Below, piece by piece: positions 44,412-53,651 of a DNA stretch of 64,000 nucleotides. A program made the position numbers and the translations under genes. The stretch is from DASZVB01 sp035545855. GTDB lineage: Bacteria; Myxococcota_A; Polyangia; Polyangiales; Polyangiaceae. How positions within the stretch are numbered: the first letter of the stretch is position 1; every line of letters begins with the position of its first letter. The stretch is from assembly GCA_035545855.1 (NCBI GenBank), contig DASZXK010000157.1:4774-68773 (forward strand). The letters are read 5' to 3'. The notes beneath the pieces were generated by a model, which was not told where the DNA came from, searched no databases, and was given only the letters and a program-made list of their open reading frames with translations.

Positions 44412-46217
44412 TCAACCGGGCGATTCGCGTACGGAGAGCTCCATCTTCCAGCGCTCGTCGGGCTTCTTCGGGTTGAGGGGCACCGCTTCGAGGAGCAGCG
44501 TCCCGACCGGGGTGACCTGCGATTCGAGGCGCACCGCGACGACCTCGCCGTCCGCGCGGCCCTCGGCGGGGAGCGCGATCTCGATCGGCGTCAGCTCCGA
44601 GAGCTCCGCCGGGCGGATCCGCTCGAGCTCGGTACCGGCCACGTCGTCTCGTCTCACCGTGGAGCCGAAGAAACGGAAGCGCACTGGCTCTCCCACGACG
44701 AGGCCGAGCTCGTGAGGCGGCATGTCCGCGCGGGTTCCCTCCTCCATGCCGAAGGGCGCGACGCAGAGGGCCGTGAGCGGCGGCTCGACCCCCGGGACGG
44801 CGGGCGCGGCGCCCTCGATGCCGACGTAGTAGGCGCGCGCCGTCCCGCCGCGGATGCGAAGCCCGCGGCCGCGACGCACCTGTCCGTAGTAGGCGGCACC
44901 CCGCGCGACGGCGAGGTCGAGGTCGTACGCCGGCAAGATCCGCGGCGCGACGCCGCCGTCCGTTTCGATCCAGGACGCGAGGGTCGTCGTCAGCCGATCG
45001 CGGATCGCCTGGGACTTGAACACCCCACCGTTGAAGAGGAGCGCGGTGGGCCGGAGCATCGTCCCGCCGGCGTCTGCGGAGGCTCCCGCCTGACGCCGGA
45101 GGAAATGCGACAGATGCCGCGTGATCGCCGGGTCCGCCGCGTAGGGAAGCCCGAGCTCCCGGAGCCCGCCCCGCGCCCGCTTCACCGGCTCGTCCGAGGG
45201 GGTCGTGACGGGGAAGAAGCCGTCGAGGACCGTCTCTACTACGTCGGCTCGTGTGAGCGCCGCGCGGATCGTCCCTCCGAGCAGCGCAGAGCCCCGAGAC
45301 GCGAGGACGACGGGCGCCTCCGCCAGGTCCGAGCCGAGCAGCGATTCCTTCGCGGCCCGACACGCGTGGGCGAGCGCGGAAAACTGCCGCGAATCGAGCT
45401 CCGTGCCGTTTTCTTCGAGGCGAGCCCGTACCCGGTGGGCGAGCGCGAGGTCCATGTTGTCCCCGCCGAGGAGGATGTGATCGCCGACGGCGATGCGCCG
45501 GAGCTCGAGCGCGCCGTCGTTCTCTCCGACCTGCACGGCCGAGAAATCCGTCGTGCCGCCTCCGACGTCGACGATGAGCACGACGTCTCCCGGGCGAAGA
45601 TGCTTCCGGAAATCGTCGCCTACCGCGTCTATCCACGCATAGAGGGCGGCCTGCGGCTCCTCGAGGAGCGTCACGTCTTCCATCCCGGCGGCGTAGGCGG
45701 CCTCGACCGTGAGATCGCGCGCGGCGGCGTCGAACGACGCGGGCACGGCGAGGACGACGGCCTGCTCCGCGAGAGGCGCGTCGCCTCCGAGCACGTGCTT
45801 CCAGGCTTCGCCGAGGTGATCGAGGTAGCGAAAGGAGGCCTCGACCGGAGAAATCTTCTCGACGTCCTCCGGCGCGGCGGCGGGCAGGATCGGTCCGCGG
45901 CGATCGACCGTCGGGTGGCAGAGCCAGCTCTTCGCGCTCGCGACGACGCGCCCCGGCGTTTCCGCGGCCCGCGTGCGCGCGTAGTCCCCGACGGCGAACC
46001 TCCGCTTCTCGTCCCAGGGGAGCGCGAGCGGCTCCTCGCTCTCCGTCGCGAAGTAGAGGAAGGAGGGAAGGAGCGTCCGGCTCTCCACGGACGACCGGGT
46101 GACGAGCTCCGGAACGGCGAGCACCCTGGGCCGCTCCGCCGCGCGCTCCAGGGACGAATAGGCGAGCGCGGAGTGCGTCGTGCCGAGATCGATGCCGACG
46201 GCGAAGCGCGCCGTCAC
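44412..46217 (-). CDS. Hsp70-family protein (YegD/DnaK-like)
   Basis: 601 residues from GTG 46217; longer in-frame forms would overlap the upstream gene more. Nucleotide-binding motifs: 'AVGIDLGTTHSALAY', 'SAKSWLCHPTVDR', 'AVVLAVPASFDAAARD', 'LIVDVGGGTTDFSAVQV' and 'LLGGDNMDLALA'. The C-terminal third is shorter than in DnaK and ends with beta strands, without the helical lid. GTGA overlap with the DUF2760 stop implies coupled translation. This DUF2760-Hsp70-Hsp70 order is conserved in many Proteobacteria as far as I recall, but its client is not known. Confidence 0.9.
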   Translation of the reverse strand: MTARFAVGIDLGTTHSALAYSSLERAAERPRVLAVPELVTRSSVESRTLLPSFLYFATESEEPLALPWDEKRRFAVGDYARTRAAETPGRVVASAKSWLCHPTVDRRGPILPAAAPEDVEKISPVEASFRYLDHLGEAWKHVLGGDAPLAEQAVVLAVPASFDAAARDLTVEAAYAAGMEDVTLLEEPQAALYAWIDAVGDDFRKHLRPGDVVLIVDVGGGTTDFSAVQVGENDGALELRRIAVGDHILLGGDNMDLALAHRVRARLEENGTELDSRQFSALAHACRAAKESLLGSDLAEAPVVLASRGSALLGGTIRAALTRADVVETVLDGFFPVTTPSDEPVKRARGGLRELGLPYAADPAITRHLSHFLRRQAGASADAGGTMLRPTALLFNGGVFKSQAIRDRLTTTLASWIETDGGVAPRILPAYDLDLAVARGAAYYGQVRRGRGLRIRGGTARAYYVGIEGAAPAVPGVEPPLTALCVAPFGMEEGTRADMPPHELGLVVGEPVRFRFFGSTVRRDDVAGTELERIRPAELSELTPIEIALPAEGRADGEVVAVRLESQVTPVGTLLLEAVPLNPKKPDERWKMELSVRESPG

Positions 46218-46765
46218 AGCTCCACCTCCGCCGGGAAGAGGAGCCGCTCGTCGTGTCCGGGCGTCCCTTCCGGCAGCGTCACGCTCGTCGCGCGCCATCC
46301 GGAGTGCCGGAGAGTGCCGCGGTACGGCGCCTCCCCGCGCACGTTCCCGGTGAGGTTCACGGCGCGCACGTCCGCAGCCTCCACCGTGACGGTGCTACCC
46401 TCGGCTTCCTTCCTCACGCGCTCGACCGGGACGTGAGCGCGGAGCGCCTTCCGGCAGCCGGCGTGGACGACGCGCGCCGCGGCGCCGATGTCCGCGTCCG
46501 GGAACGCTTCCACGTCCTGTTCGAGGAAGTCGACGAGGCGTCCTTCTCGCTGGAATGCGGCGAGGAGCGCGAGGGCCGGAGAGTCGTCCTTCTCGGGGAC
46601 CGCGGGCGGTTCCGGGGTTTGCGGCTCCGAAGGGGACGCCGCGGGCTCTCCGGCGCTCGCCAGCTTCAGCACTCGCGCCGCGAATCCGGGATCGAAGAGG
46701 AGCCGGAAGAAGCAGGAGAGCGCGAGCACGACGCGCGAGAAGAACGACGGCGGAGGCGGTTCCAC
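46214..46765 (-). CDS. DUF2760 protein
   Basis: 183 residues from GTG 46765. One N-terminal membrane segment (FSRVVLALSCFFRLLFDPGFAARVL), a Pro/Glu linker, then the conserved domain with 'ALALLAAFQREGRLVDFLEQD', 'DADIGAAARVVHAGCRKAL' and 'VRGEAPYRGTLRHSGWRA'. This is the DUF2760 family that regularly precedes the Hsp70-like genes. It may anchor the chaperones to the membrane. Stop overlaps the next start by four bases. Confidence 0.85.
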   Translation of the reverse strand: MEPPPPSFFSRVVLALSCFFRLLFDPGFAARVLKLASAGEPAASPSEPQTPEPPAVPEKDDSPALALLAAFQREGRLVDFLEQDVEAFPDADIGAAARVVHAGCRKALRAHVPVERVRKEAEGSTVTVEAADVRAVNLTGNVRGEAPYRGTLRHSGWRATSVTLPEGTPGHDERLLFPAEVEL

Positions 46766-46813
46766 GGACCGGGAGAGTACCCGGAGTCGCCCGCCTTGGG
46801 AGGCGACGGATGC

Positions 46814-48571
46814 TCAGCCCGACTTCGGGGCGAGGTTCGAGATGCCCTCTCGAACGGCGGACTGGGTCATCGGATCCGCGGCTGCGCGCTGGACGAGCTC
46901 CACGCCCGAGGGTCCGTCCAGAGCGACGAGGATCTTCGCGGCGTCGATGACCGCCGCGATGAGGTCTTCTTCGTCCGCGGTGGCGCGGTAGAGGGAGAAG
47001 AAGGTTCGCACGGCGGGGAGCTCGTCCCCCGTCGCGAGCGTCACGAGGGCGTGGGCGGCGTGGCGGACGTCGTTCGGCGAGTCCGCCGGGTCGTTCAGGT
47101 GCGCGGCGAGGAGCGGCGCGGCCTTCTTTTCGCCCACGGCGGCGAGCGCGTCGGCGAGAGGGCCCACGGGCGGCGGCCGGAGCACGTCCGACAGGTAGTC
47201 GTAGTGGCGCGAGAGGGCGTCCAGCATGTACTCCACGCCGTTCCGCCGCGAGGAGAGCAGGTTCTTCGCTTCGTCGAGCACGTCGGGCTGGGTGCGGGCG
47301 TCGCTCGCGAGATCGAGGAGCGTCTTCGTGATGGCCGGGTCTTCCCCCGTGCCGAGCTCCCGCAGCAGGAAGCGCTGGATCATGGCCATCTGCGTCTCCC
47401 GCAGGTTGATCGCCTCGGCGATCTGTTCGGCGAGGGTTCCGGAGTCCTTCCCCGGCTTCACCTGGTACGAGCCCGCGCGGACGACGCAGGAACGGAGCGG
47501 CTCTCCGAGCGCGACGGAGCCCGAATCCCCGCCGGCCCTCGCGTCCGCGAGCCACACCTTGCCGGACTCGTCGCAGAAGACGAACCCGGCCGTCGCCGCG
47601 TCCCCGCCGATGATCTCGTCGGGGAAGGTGCGCGCCCAGCGGAGCGTGCCGTCGTGCGCGTTGAACGCCACCACGACCCGGAAGTACGTCGCCGCGAAGC
47701 GATCGGAGTCGATGCCGAGTTTTCCGTTCGTCTCGGCCGGTCGCGCGTAAAAGCGGATGCTGTCCGGAGCGCCGGCGGTCACCGGGAGCACGGCCTCTCC
47801 GCTCGGGAACCAGAAGGGCTTCCCGGGGAGCTCCCGGTCCGGGAGCTTCACCGTGTGGCCGCCGTTCGCGGGCGCCTTCCCGATCTCGTCGTCGAAGCGG
47901 AGGAGCGCGTGCTCACCGAAGTAGATCGAGCCTCCCGAGACGACCGCGCGGCTCATGACGAGCCGTCCGAGGAGACGCCCCTCTTCCTTCCCGCTCGAGA
48001 CGTCGAGCGCCGACACGTACTGGTTCCCCCACGGCGCGAACACGAAACCGCTCGCGACCGCGGGGACGCCGACCTCCACGTCCGGCGTCCATCTGCGGAC
48101 GACGGAGCCGTTCCGATCCACCGTGACGAGGAGCGTCCCGCCGCCGGAGCCGCCGCCGAGGCTCGCGACCGTGAGCCGTCCGTCGTCGCCGGCGCCGCGG
48201 AGGCGTTTCTCTCCGACGCTCGTCTTCCAGAGCTCCTTGCCGGTGTTCGCGTCGAGCGCGACGAGGCTTCCGGCCGACGTGAAGACCACGACGTCTCCGG
48301 CGATCGCCGGCCGCGAGTCCACGCGACCGGGGTGCTTCCAGTGATGCGCGCCGTCGAGTGAGGACGCGACGAGCCCGGAGTCCGTGACGCCCACGGCGAG
48401 TCCGCCGCCGTCGGGGAGCGACGGCTTTCCGACCTTCGCCGCGACGGCGGCGATCGATTTCCCTCCGTCGCTCTGCCAGTCCGTCGCGAACGCGGCCGTC
48501 TGCACGGCGCCTCCGCCGCAGGCCGCCGTGAGGAGAGACACGACGCTCGCGACGAGCGCTGCCCGGCTCAT
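46814..48571 (-). CDS. Beta-propeller (PQQ-repeat, BamB-like) lipoprotein with HEAT repeats
   Basis: 585 residues from ATG 48571. Signal MSRAALVASVVSLLTAAC ends in lipobox T-A-A-C. Residues about 50-360 carry PQQ/WD-like blades ('VSLVALDANTGKELWKTSV', 'VVAFNAHDGTLRWARTF', 'KVWLADARAGGDSGSVAL'). Residues about 370-585 are helical repeats with HEAT character ('AAPLLAAHLNDPADSPNDVRHAAHALVTLA', 'DLIAAVIDAAKILVALDG'). Overlaps the upstream HEAT gene stop by four bases. Combined propeller and HEAT scaffolds usually mediate protein binding at the outer membrane. Not BamB itself: too long and no Bam genes near. Confidence 0.78.
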   Translation of the reverse strand: MSRAALVASVVSLLTAACGGGAVQTAAFATDWQSDGGKSIAAVAAKVGKPSLPDGGGLAVGVTDSGLVASSLDGAHHWKHPGRVDSRPAIAGDVVVFTSAGSLVALDANTGKELWKTSVGEKRLRGAGDDGRLTVASLGGGSGGGTLLVTVDRNGSVVRRWTPDVEVGVPAVASGFVFAPWGNQYVSALDVSSGKEEGRLLGRLVMSRAVVSGGSIYFGEHALLRFDDEIGKAPANGGHTVKLPDRELPGKPFWFPSGEAVLPVTAGAPDSIRFYARPAETNGKLGIDSDRFAATYFRVVVAFNAHDGTLRWARTFPDEIIGGDAATAGFVFCDESGKVWLADARAGGDSGSVALGEPLRSCVVRAGSYQVKPGKDSGTLAEQIAEAINLRETQMAMIQRFLLRELGTGEDPAITKTLLDLASDARTQPDVLDEAKNLLSSRRNGVEYMLDALSRHYDYLSDVLRPPPVGPLADALAAVGEKKAAPLLAAHLNDPADSPNDVRHAAHALVTLATGDELPAVRTFFSLYRATADEEDLIAAVIDAAKILVALDGPSGVELVQRAAADPMTQSAVREGISNLAPKSG

Positions 48572-49455
48572 TTCTTCCCCCCGCCGACCGCGTGGGCGGC
48601 GTTGTCGATCGCCTGCTTCACCTTCTTGCTCCATTCCTTCGGCCATCGGTCCGCCACGTCCGCGAGGTACTTCCCGACCTCGCCCGTCCCGAGCTCGCGC
48701 ATGCGCCCGACGAGCCGGATCTTCGCTTCGTCCGGGATGTCCGCGGGCGGACGGAAGAGCACCTGATCGAACCCCGTCACCATGACGTCGAACGGCACCT
48801 TGCCCGTGCGCTCGGCGAACTGCTCGCACTCCTCCGGCTTGCAGAGCTGGCCGATGGCCGCCCCCGCTTCGCCGACGCCGTGGTCGAACGCCTTGAAGAG
48901 ATCCTGGATGGCCTCGCGCGCGCCGAGCGCGCCGAGGCCCGTCGCGGCCGTCCCGCGCACCATGGCGTCCGAGCTCCGGAGCGCGACGCGGAGCGCGTCG
49001 ACCGCGGCGACGCCCTTCGTCTTCAGGAGTGCGCGCACCGCCGCGTGGCGGAGGTCCGGCGCGCGGTGCTGCACGTACGGCGCGACCGCGGGGCTCAGCG
49101 ACTCCGCCTTGAGCTTCCCGGCCGTCTTCAGCGCCTCTTCGAGGACCTTCTGCGAGCTTCCCCGCTGGAGGAGCGCGCCGACGAGTGGAGCCGCCGAAAC
49201 GTTCCCGGAGTCCCCGATCTCCTGCAGCGCCGCGATCGCGTCGTCTTCGTCACCGGCCAGACGCTTCTCGAGCGCGGAGTCGACGGCGGGGGCCTGCTTC
49301 TCGGTCTTGTCCTTCGCTTTCTCGGAGCCCGATTTTCCGGCGGCCTCGGCGTTCGGCGCGAGGACCGCGAGGAACGCGACGAGGGCCGACGAGGCGCCCA
49401 GGGTGACGAGGCGAACGGGGCCGGCGGGGCGAACGGGTGAGGAGCGACGGTTCAT
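48568..49455 (-). CDS. Exported HEAT-repeat protein
   Basis: 295 residues from ATG 49455. Signal peptide (cleavage near AEA-AG, no lipobox Cys) and Lys/Glu linker, then helical HEAT repeats: 'DEDDAIAALQEIGDSGNVSAAPLVGALLQRG', 'APDLRHAAVRALLKTKGVAAVDALRVALRS', 'DAMVRGTAATGLGALGAREAIQDLFKAF'. Periplasmic scaffold. The ATGA overlap ties it to the propeller/HEAT lipoprotein, so the two probably form one complex. Head of the minus-strand run that leads into the Hsp70 genes. Confidence 0.8.
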   Translation of the reverse strand: MNRRSSPVRPAGPVRLVTLGASSALVAFLAVLAPNAEAAGKSGSEKAKDKTEKQAPAVDSALEKRLAGDEDDAIAALQEIGDSGNVSAAPLVGALLQRGSSQKVLEEALKTAGKLKAESLSPAVAPYVQHRAPDLRHAAVRALLKTKGVAAVDALRVALRSSDAMVRGTAATGLGALGAREAIQDLFKAFDHGVGEAGAAIGQLCKPEECEQFAERTGKVPFDVMVTGFDQVLFRPPADIPDEAKIRLVGRMRELGTGEVGKYLADVADRWPKEWSKKVKQAIDNAAHAVGGGKK

Positions 49456-49497
49456 CGGCTTTTTCCCCTTATTTCCGCCATCGGATGTACCCTGCCG

Positions 49498-50211
49498 GTG
49501 CCGTCCGTGGCAAGCGAAGGCCCGATACCGAAGATGTCCGAAGGCGACGAGTTCATCGGGCTCCCACGCATCCGTCTCGAGCAGGTCCGCGACCTGTCAC
49601 CCGACAGCGGGGAGGGGTTCCTCCGGCTCGTCCGCCGCGAGCTCGTGGCGCACTACCCCGACGGGTCCCGGAGCGAGCCGTTCGTCTACGACGAGGTGGA
49701 CCGGCGCGCCATCGACGCCACGGTGATTGCGGCCCATTTCGTGCGAAATGGCGAGCGGCGAGTCTATCTCCGGAGCGCCATCCGTCCCCCGCTCTACTTC
49801 CGGGACCCGGGCCGCGCCCCGGTTCCGGTTCCCGCTCGCGGAGGCGGGCTCTGGGAGCTCCCGGCCGGGCTCGTCGAGGTCTCCGAGCAGTCCCCCGAGG
49901 GGCTCCGGGCGAGTGCGGCGCGCGAGCTCGCCGAGGAAGCCGGGTTTTCGCTGCCGCCCGACCGGATGCTCCCCCTCGGCCCGAGCATGTACCCGTGCCC
50001 CGGGGTCCTCTCGGAGCGCCATTTCTACTTCGAGGCGCTCGTGGACCCGGCTGCGCAGGAGAGTCCGTCGCTCGACGGCTCGGCGCTCGAGAAGGACGGG
50101 CGGGTCATCGACGTGTCGCTCGCGGCGGCGCTCGAGATGTGCCGCACCGGAGAGATCGAGGACGCGAAGACGGAGATCTGCCTCCGCCGTCTCGCGGAGC
50201 GCTACCCGTGA
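49498..50211 (+). CDS. NUDIX hydrolase (ADP-ribose pyrophosphatase-like)
   Basis: 237 residues from GTG 49498 (ATG 49534 possible). The Nudix helix is 'GLVEVSE...AARELAEEAGF' with REL-x-EE intact, but 11 rather than 7 residues separate the first Glu from the REL motif. The preceding 'GLWELPAGLVE' strand and 'PGVLSERHFYFEA' fit ADP-ribose/dinucleoside pyrophosphatases. It overlaps the NAD kinase start by four bases (GTGA), so both act on related nucleotides: hydrolysing NAD breakdown products next to making NADP. Cytoplasmic. Confidence 0.87.
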   Translation: MPSVASEGPIPKMSEGDEFIGLPRIRLEQVRDLSPDSGEGFLRLVRRELVAHYPDGSRSEPFVYDEVDRRAIDATVIAAHFVRNGERRVYLRSAIRPPLYFRDPGRAPVPVPARGGGLWELPAGLVEVSEQSPEGLRASAARELAEEAGFSLPPDRMLPLGPSMYPCPGVLSERHFYFEALVDPAAQESPSLDGSALEKDGRVIDVSLAAALEMCRTGEIEDAKTEICLRRLAERYP

Positions 50212-51095
50212 CGGCGCCGCGCGTCGTCGTCGTCGTGAAGCGGACGCTCTACGCGCGCTTCGTGGAGGACGAGAACGATCCGGTCGTCCGGCGGCTCCTC
50301 AGACGGAACGATCCGAGCGTCGCCCGGTGGCGGACCGCGCATCGCGAGCACCTCGGCACGCTCCACGAGGTGGAGCGGGCGCTCGATCGACTCTCTGCCC
50401 GTGTCTGGGTCGTGCACGGCCCTCGCGTCGTGTTCGACGCGAGCGACGCGGCGCTCGTCGTCACCGTCGGCGGTGATGGGACGCTCCTCGCCGCGTCCCA
50501 CCACGTCGGTGCGGTGCCGATCCTCGGCGTGAACAGCTCCCCGAACTCGAGCGTCGGGTTCTTCTGCGGCTCCCGGAAGGAGAACGTCGCGGCGAAGCTC
50601 GAGAAGGCCCTCGACGGCGAGCTGCCCTCCGTCCGTCTTTCCCGCATGCGCGTCGCCGTGAACGGCCGCATCGTCTCCAGGCGCGTCCTGAACGAGGCCC
50701 TCTTCTCCCACACGATACCGGCGGCCGCGTCCCGGTATCTCCTCCGGCACGGGCGCCGCATGGAAGAGCAGGTCTCGAGCGGGTTCTGGATCAGCACCGC
50801 CGCGGGCTCGACGGGCGCGCTCCACTCGGCGGGCGGCAAGGTCATGCCCCTCGGCTCGAAGCGGCTCGAGGTCGTCGTCCGCGAGCCGCTCGCGCGCCAC
50901 CGCTACAAGATGACGAACTTCTTCGTCGAGCCCGGGAGCGAGCTCACCGCGATCAACAAGATGCGGGACGCGCGACTCTTCCTGGACGGCCCGTTCCGGA
51001 CGGTGAACGTGCACCTCGGGGATCAGGTGTCCTTCGCCGCGTCCGAGGAGCCCGTCCGGGTCCTCGGGCTCACGTCGAGACGCGGACGGCGCTGA
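50208..51095 (+). CDS. nadK: NAD kinase
   Basis: 295 residues from GTG 50208, coupled to the NUDIX gene. 'LVVTVGGDGTLLAA' carries the GGDGT ATP-binding motif, 'NSSPNSSVGFF' follows, and 'NEALFSHTIPAAASRY' and 'STAAGSTGALHSAGG' correspond to the NE and TAAGSTG substrate motifs. It phosphorylates NAD to NADP using ATP or polyphosphate. The N-terminal 'VVVVKRT' strand is standard. Regular length. The variant 'NEALFSH' is one form seen in the family. Confidence 0.92.
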   Translation: MTAPRVVVVVKRTLYARFVEDENDPVVRRLLRRNDPSVARWRTAHREHLGTLHEVERALDRLSARVWVVHGPRVVFDASDAALVVTVGGDGTLLAASHHVGAVPILGVNSSPNSSVGFFCGSRKENVAAKLEKALDGELPSVRLSRMRVAVNGRIVSRRVLNEALFSHTIPAAASRYLLRHGRRMEEQVSSGFWISTAAGSTGALHSAGGKVMPLGSKRLEVVVREPLARHRYKMTNFFVEPGSELTAINKMRDARLFLDGPFRTVNVHLGDQVSFAASEEPVRVLGLTSRRGRR

Positions 51096-51107
51096 AGGAA
51101 GCGGGGC

Positions 51108-52238
51108 TCAGGCCCGCGCTTCGCTTCGGGGCTGGGGACGCGTGTGCTCGCCGCGCTCGTACTCGGCGAAGAGCCGCCCCCACTGCGTGTCCCTCCGCCA
51201 GCGCTCGAAGGTCTCCCGGTCCTTCCGCGGCCACCGGTAATAGTCGTGATAGGCCTCGCTCCCGAAGATGAAGATGTTCACGAGGGGCGTGTGGAAGAAC
51301 AGCTTCTGGAAGCGCTTCATCGGGCCGAACCACATGATGTCCCCGACGGTGCTCGCGGCGTTGTCCCCGACCGAAAATCCCCAGCTCTCGTTCGAGATGT
51401 CCGCGCCGACGATCTCGATGTCCCGCGGGTCCCCCACGCCGAGCTTGTCGTCGTGCGCGACCTTGATGAACTCGAGGCTCATCGGGTCGAAGCCCATCAT
51501 CTTCGCGGCGACGGCGTCGATCGCCACCTGGTCCGCGCTCGCGAGCATGTAGTCCTTGACGACCGGGAACATCGTGCGGGGGCCGGGGCCGTTGCCGCAC
51601 GTGGTGCCGTCCATCAGGGCGAAGAGTCCGGAGTGGATCTCCTTCTGGATCGCGAGCAAGTCCACGAGCGTCCGGTGGATCCACGAGTGCGTGTAGTGCC
51701 GCTTCGTGCTGAGGAGGCCGCCGAAGGCGTTCTTCATGGCGCCCGTCGTGGTCGTGTAGATGTGGCACTTCACGGTCGGGAGATGAACGATGTTCTTCCC
51801 GAAGAAGTAGTCCGGGATCTTCACGCCCTCCGGGAAGATGTTCTGCAGCACGTGGAGGCGCGCCTTCGGGCGGAAATCCACCCACTTCATGTCCTCGTCG
51901 CGGAAGTTGTAGAGCACGGGGATCTTCTCGCTCTCGAAGATCGGCACGTACTTGTTCATGTCCTCGCCCTTGAAGGCGTTGGTCACGACCGTCTTGTTCT
52001 GGACGCAGACGACGTCCTGGTATCCCGCGTTCCGGAGCGCGCGCGTCACACCCTGGAGCTGCCACGGCGTCGTGTTCGCGCCGGGGAAGGGGTAGTGCCA
52101 GGAGATGTTGTCCTTCAGGATCGTCGTCGACTTCGGGTCGAGCGCCTGCTTCATCCCCGCTAGCTCACAGACGCGTTCGATGTCCGAGAGGATCGTTTCG
52201 GGCTTGACCTTGATGACGGCGACTTTGCTCTTGGCCAT
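51108..52238 (-). CDS. DUF362-domain protein
   Basis: 376 residues from ATG 52238. Motifs 'LKDNISWHYPFPGANTTPWQ', 'VHLPTVKCHIYTTTTGAMKN' (conserved K-T/H region), 'LFALMDGTTCGNGPGPR' and 'SADQVAIDAVAAKMMGFDP' match DUF362, often linked to Fe-S proteins, though no CxxCxxC ferredoxin motif is present here. Possibly a redox or cofactor-related enzyme; the biochemical role of DUF362 is not firmly established. Convergent with the NAD kinase gene, divergent from the Cys-rich lipoprotein. Confidence 0.85.
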   Translation of the reverse strand: MAKSKVAVIKVKPETILSDIERVCELAGMKQALDPKSTTILKDNISWHYPFPGANTTPWQLQGVTRALRNAGYQDVVCVQNKTVVTNAFKGEDMNKYVPIFESEKIPVLYNFRDEDMKWVDFRPKARLHVLQNIFPEGVKIPDYFFGKNIVHLPTVKCHIYTTTTGAMKNAFGGLLSTKRHYTHSWIHRTLVDLLAIQKEIHSGLFALMDGTTCGNGPGPRTMFPVVKDYMLASADQVAIDAVAAKMMGFDPMSLEFIKVAHDDKLGVGDPRDIEIVGADISNESWGFSVGDNAASTVGDIMWFGPMKRFQKLFFHTPLVNIFIFGSEAYHDYYRWPRKDRETFERWRRDTQWGRLFAEYERGEHTRPQPRSEARA

Positions 52239-52432
52239 GGTTTCTTGCTGGTGCTCCTCTACGCGGGGCCGCGACTTATAGCATCTAGGCCGGTTTCCGT
52301 GGGTGGAGCGGGGAGTGTCGATGGAGGTTTCGAGGAGAGCAAGAACGGCAAAGGCGGGCGTTCCGCGGCGCGCGACGGCCCAGCGGGAGCGGCGTCGGCC
52401 GCGGAGCCTCGTGCTACTTTTCGACAATCCCC

Positions 52433-53635
52433 ATGAAAAGCCTCCTTCCTCGGGTCGTCCTCGTGTGCCTCGCCGCCGCGGCGTGCAGTGAATCCCCGAA
52501 GGCTCGCCCGGTCGGCCCCGGGGGCGTCGGCTCGGGCGGAGCCGGCGGCGACTCGGTCGACGCGGGGACCTTCGAGACGGGCGGAGACGTCGGAAGCGGC
52601 GGACGCCGCCACCGGGACGCCGGGTCCAGCGGCGGATCGATCGCGGAGGACGGCGGCGCCCAGAACGGCGGAAGCGGCGCCGTGGACGCCTCGACGCCCG
52701 AGGACGCCGAGGCGCCGGTCGGAGACGTCCACGTTCCGCCGCCGGACGCGACGCCTCGGGTCTGTGCCCCCGTCCGGAACGTCACGGTATCCGGCACGCC
52801 GTGCCACGCCATGGCGGAGGCGATCTGCAGGCGACAGGAAGCGTGTCACCCGACGTACCTCTCGCTCGCGTCGGGCGATCTCGCGAGCTGCATCGAGCTC
52901 ACCGCGCGCACGACGTGCGCGAAGTGGGACGTCGTGGGTCAGGTGTCTCCGAGCGCGAGCGACGTGAGCACGTGCGCCGCCGCGTACGCGAACGCGCCCT
53001 GCGACTGCACGCTGCTGGAGACGTGCCCCGCGTTCGGCCCCGTGCCGGGCACGCTGGCCGACGGCGCGTCGTGCTCGGTCGGGACGCAGTGCCAGGGCGG
53101 GCTCTGCTCCATCGGAGCGGCGGGTGGCTGCGGCCAGTGCGTCGCGGGGGCCGGGGAGGGAGACCCCTGCGTGTCCAGCTCGGCGTGCCGCGTCGGTCTC
53201 ACGTGCAGCACCGACAAGCGCTGCGCCGTGCCCGCGGCTCGCGCGCACGTCTGCGCGAGCACGCGCGACTGCGCGGAGGGCCTCGTCTGTCGAACGGGCT
53301 ACTGCCTGCCGCCGGTCGGAGAGCCCCTGGACTGCTCGAAGGATCCGGCCGTGTGCGATCTGGAGTCCGGCTACGCTTGCGTCGCGGGGAAGTGTTCCGC
53401 GGTCGTCGTGGCGGATCCCGGCGGCGGAGATTCCTCCTGCGGATTCGCAGGCGGCGCCGTGCATCTCTGTCCGGCGACGCACTACTGCGACGGCAGCGGC
53501 GTGTGTCAGCTCCGGGGGGACGTCGGTTCGACCTGCACGCCGGGCGGCGATCCCACCTGCAAGGGGACGCTCGCGTGCGATGGCGCCTCGAGCGAGTGCG
53601 CCGCCGTTCCGTCGCTCGATTGCAACCCGGGCTGA
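52433..53635 (+). CDS. Cys-rich lipoprotein
   Basis: 400 residues from ATG 52433. Signal MKSLLPRVVLVCLAAAAC with lipobox A-A-A-C. A Gly/Ser/Asp linker (to about residue 105) is followed by a segment beginning 'CHAMAEAICRRQEACHP' and then eight-or-so Cys-spaced units ('CSVGTQCQGGLC', 'CVSSSACRVGLTC', 'CASTRDCAEGLVC', 'CTPGGDPTCKGTLAC'). The Cys spacing equals that of the lipoprotein at 19.7 kb, so they are probably paralogs. The 'MAEAICxxxxxC' block is common at the start of such proteins in myxobacteria. Function unknown. Confidence 0.82.
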   Translation: MKSLLPRVVLVCLAAAACSESPKARPVGPGGVGSGGAGGDSVDAGTFETGGDVGSGGRRHRDAGSSGGSIAEDGGAQNGGSGAVDASTPEDAEAPVGDVHVPPPDATPRVCAPVRNVTVSGTPCHAMAEAICRRQEACHPTYLSLASGDLASCIELTARTTCAKWDVVGQVSPSASDVSTCAAAYANAPCDCTLLETCPAFGPVPGTLADGASCSVGTQCQGGLCSIGAAGGCGQCVAGAGEGDPCVSSSACRVGLTCSTDKRCAVPAARAHVCASTRDCAEGLVCRTGYCLPPVGEPLDCSKDPAVCDLESGYACVAGKCSAVVVADPGGGDSSCGFAGGAVHLCPATHYCDGSGVCQLRGDVGSTCTPGGDPTCKGTLACDGASSECAAVPSLDCNPG

Positions 53636-53651
53636 CCGGAGCGTTCGGCCG

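Noticed and set aside
44116..44715. 199-codon plus-strand frame between and over the Hsp70 genes
   Set aside because: Overlaps the 3' end of a solid Hsp70 gene, no ribosome binding site, no recognisable fold.
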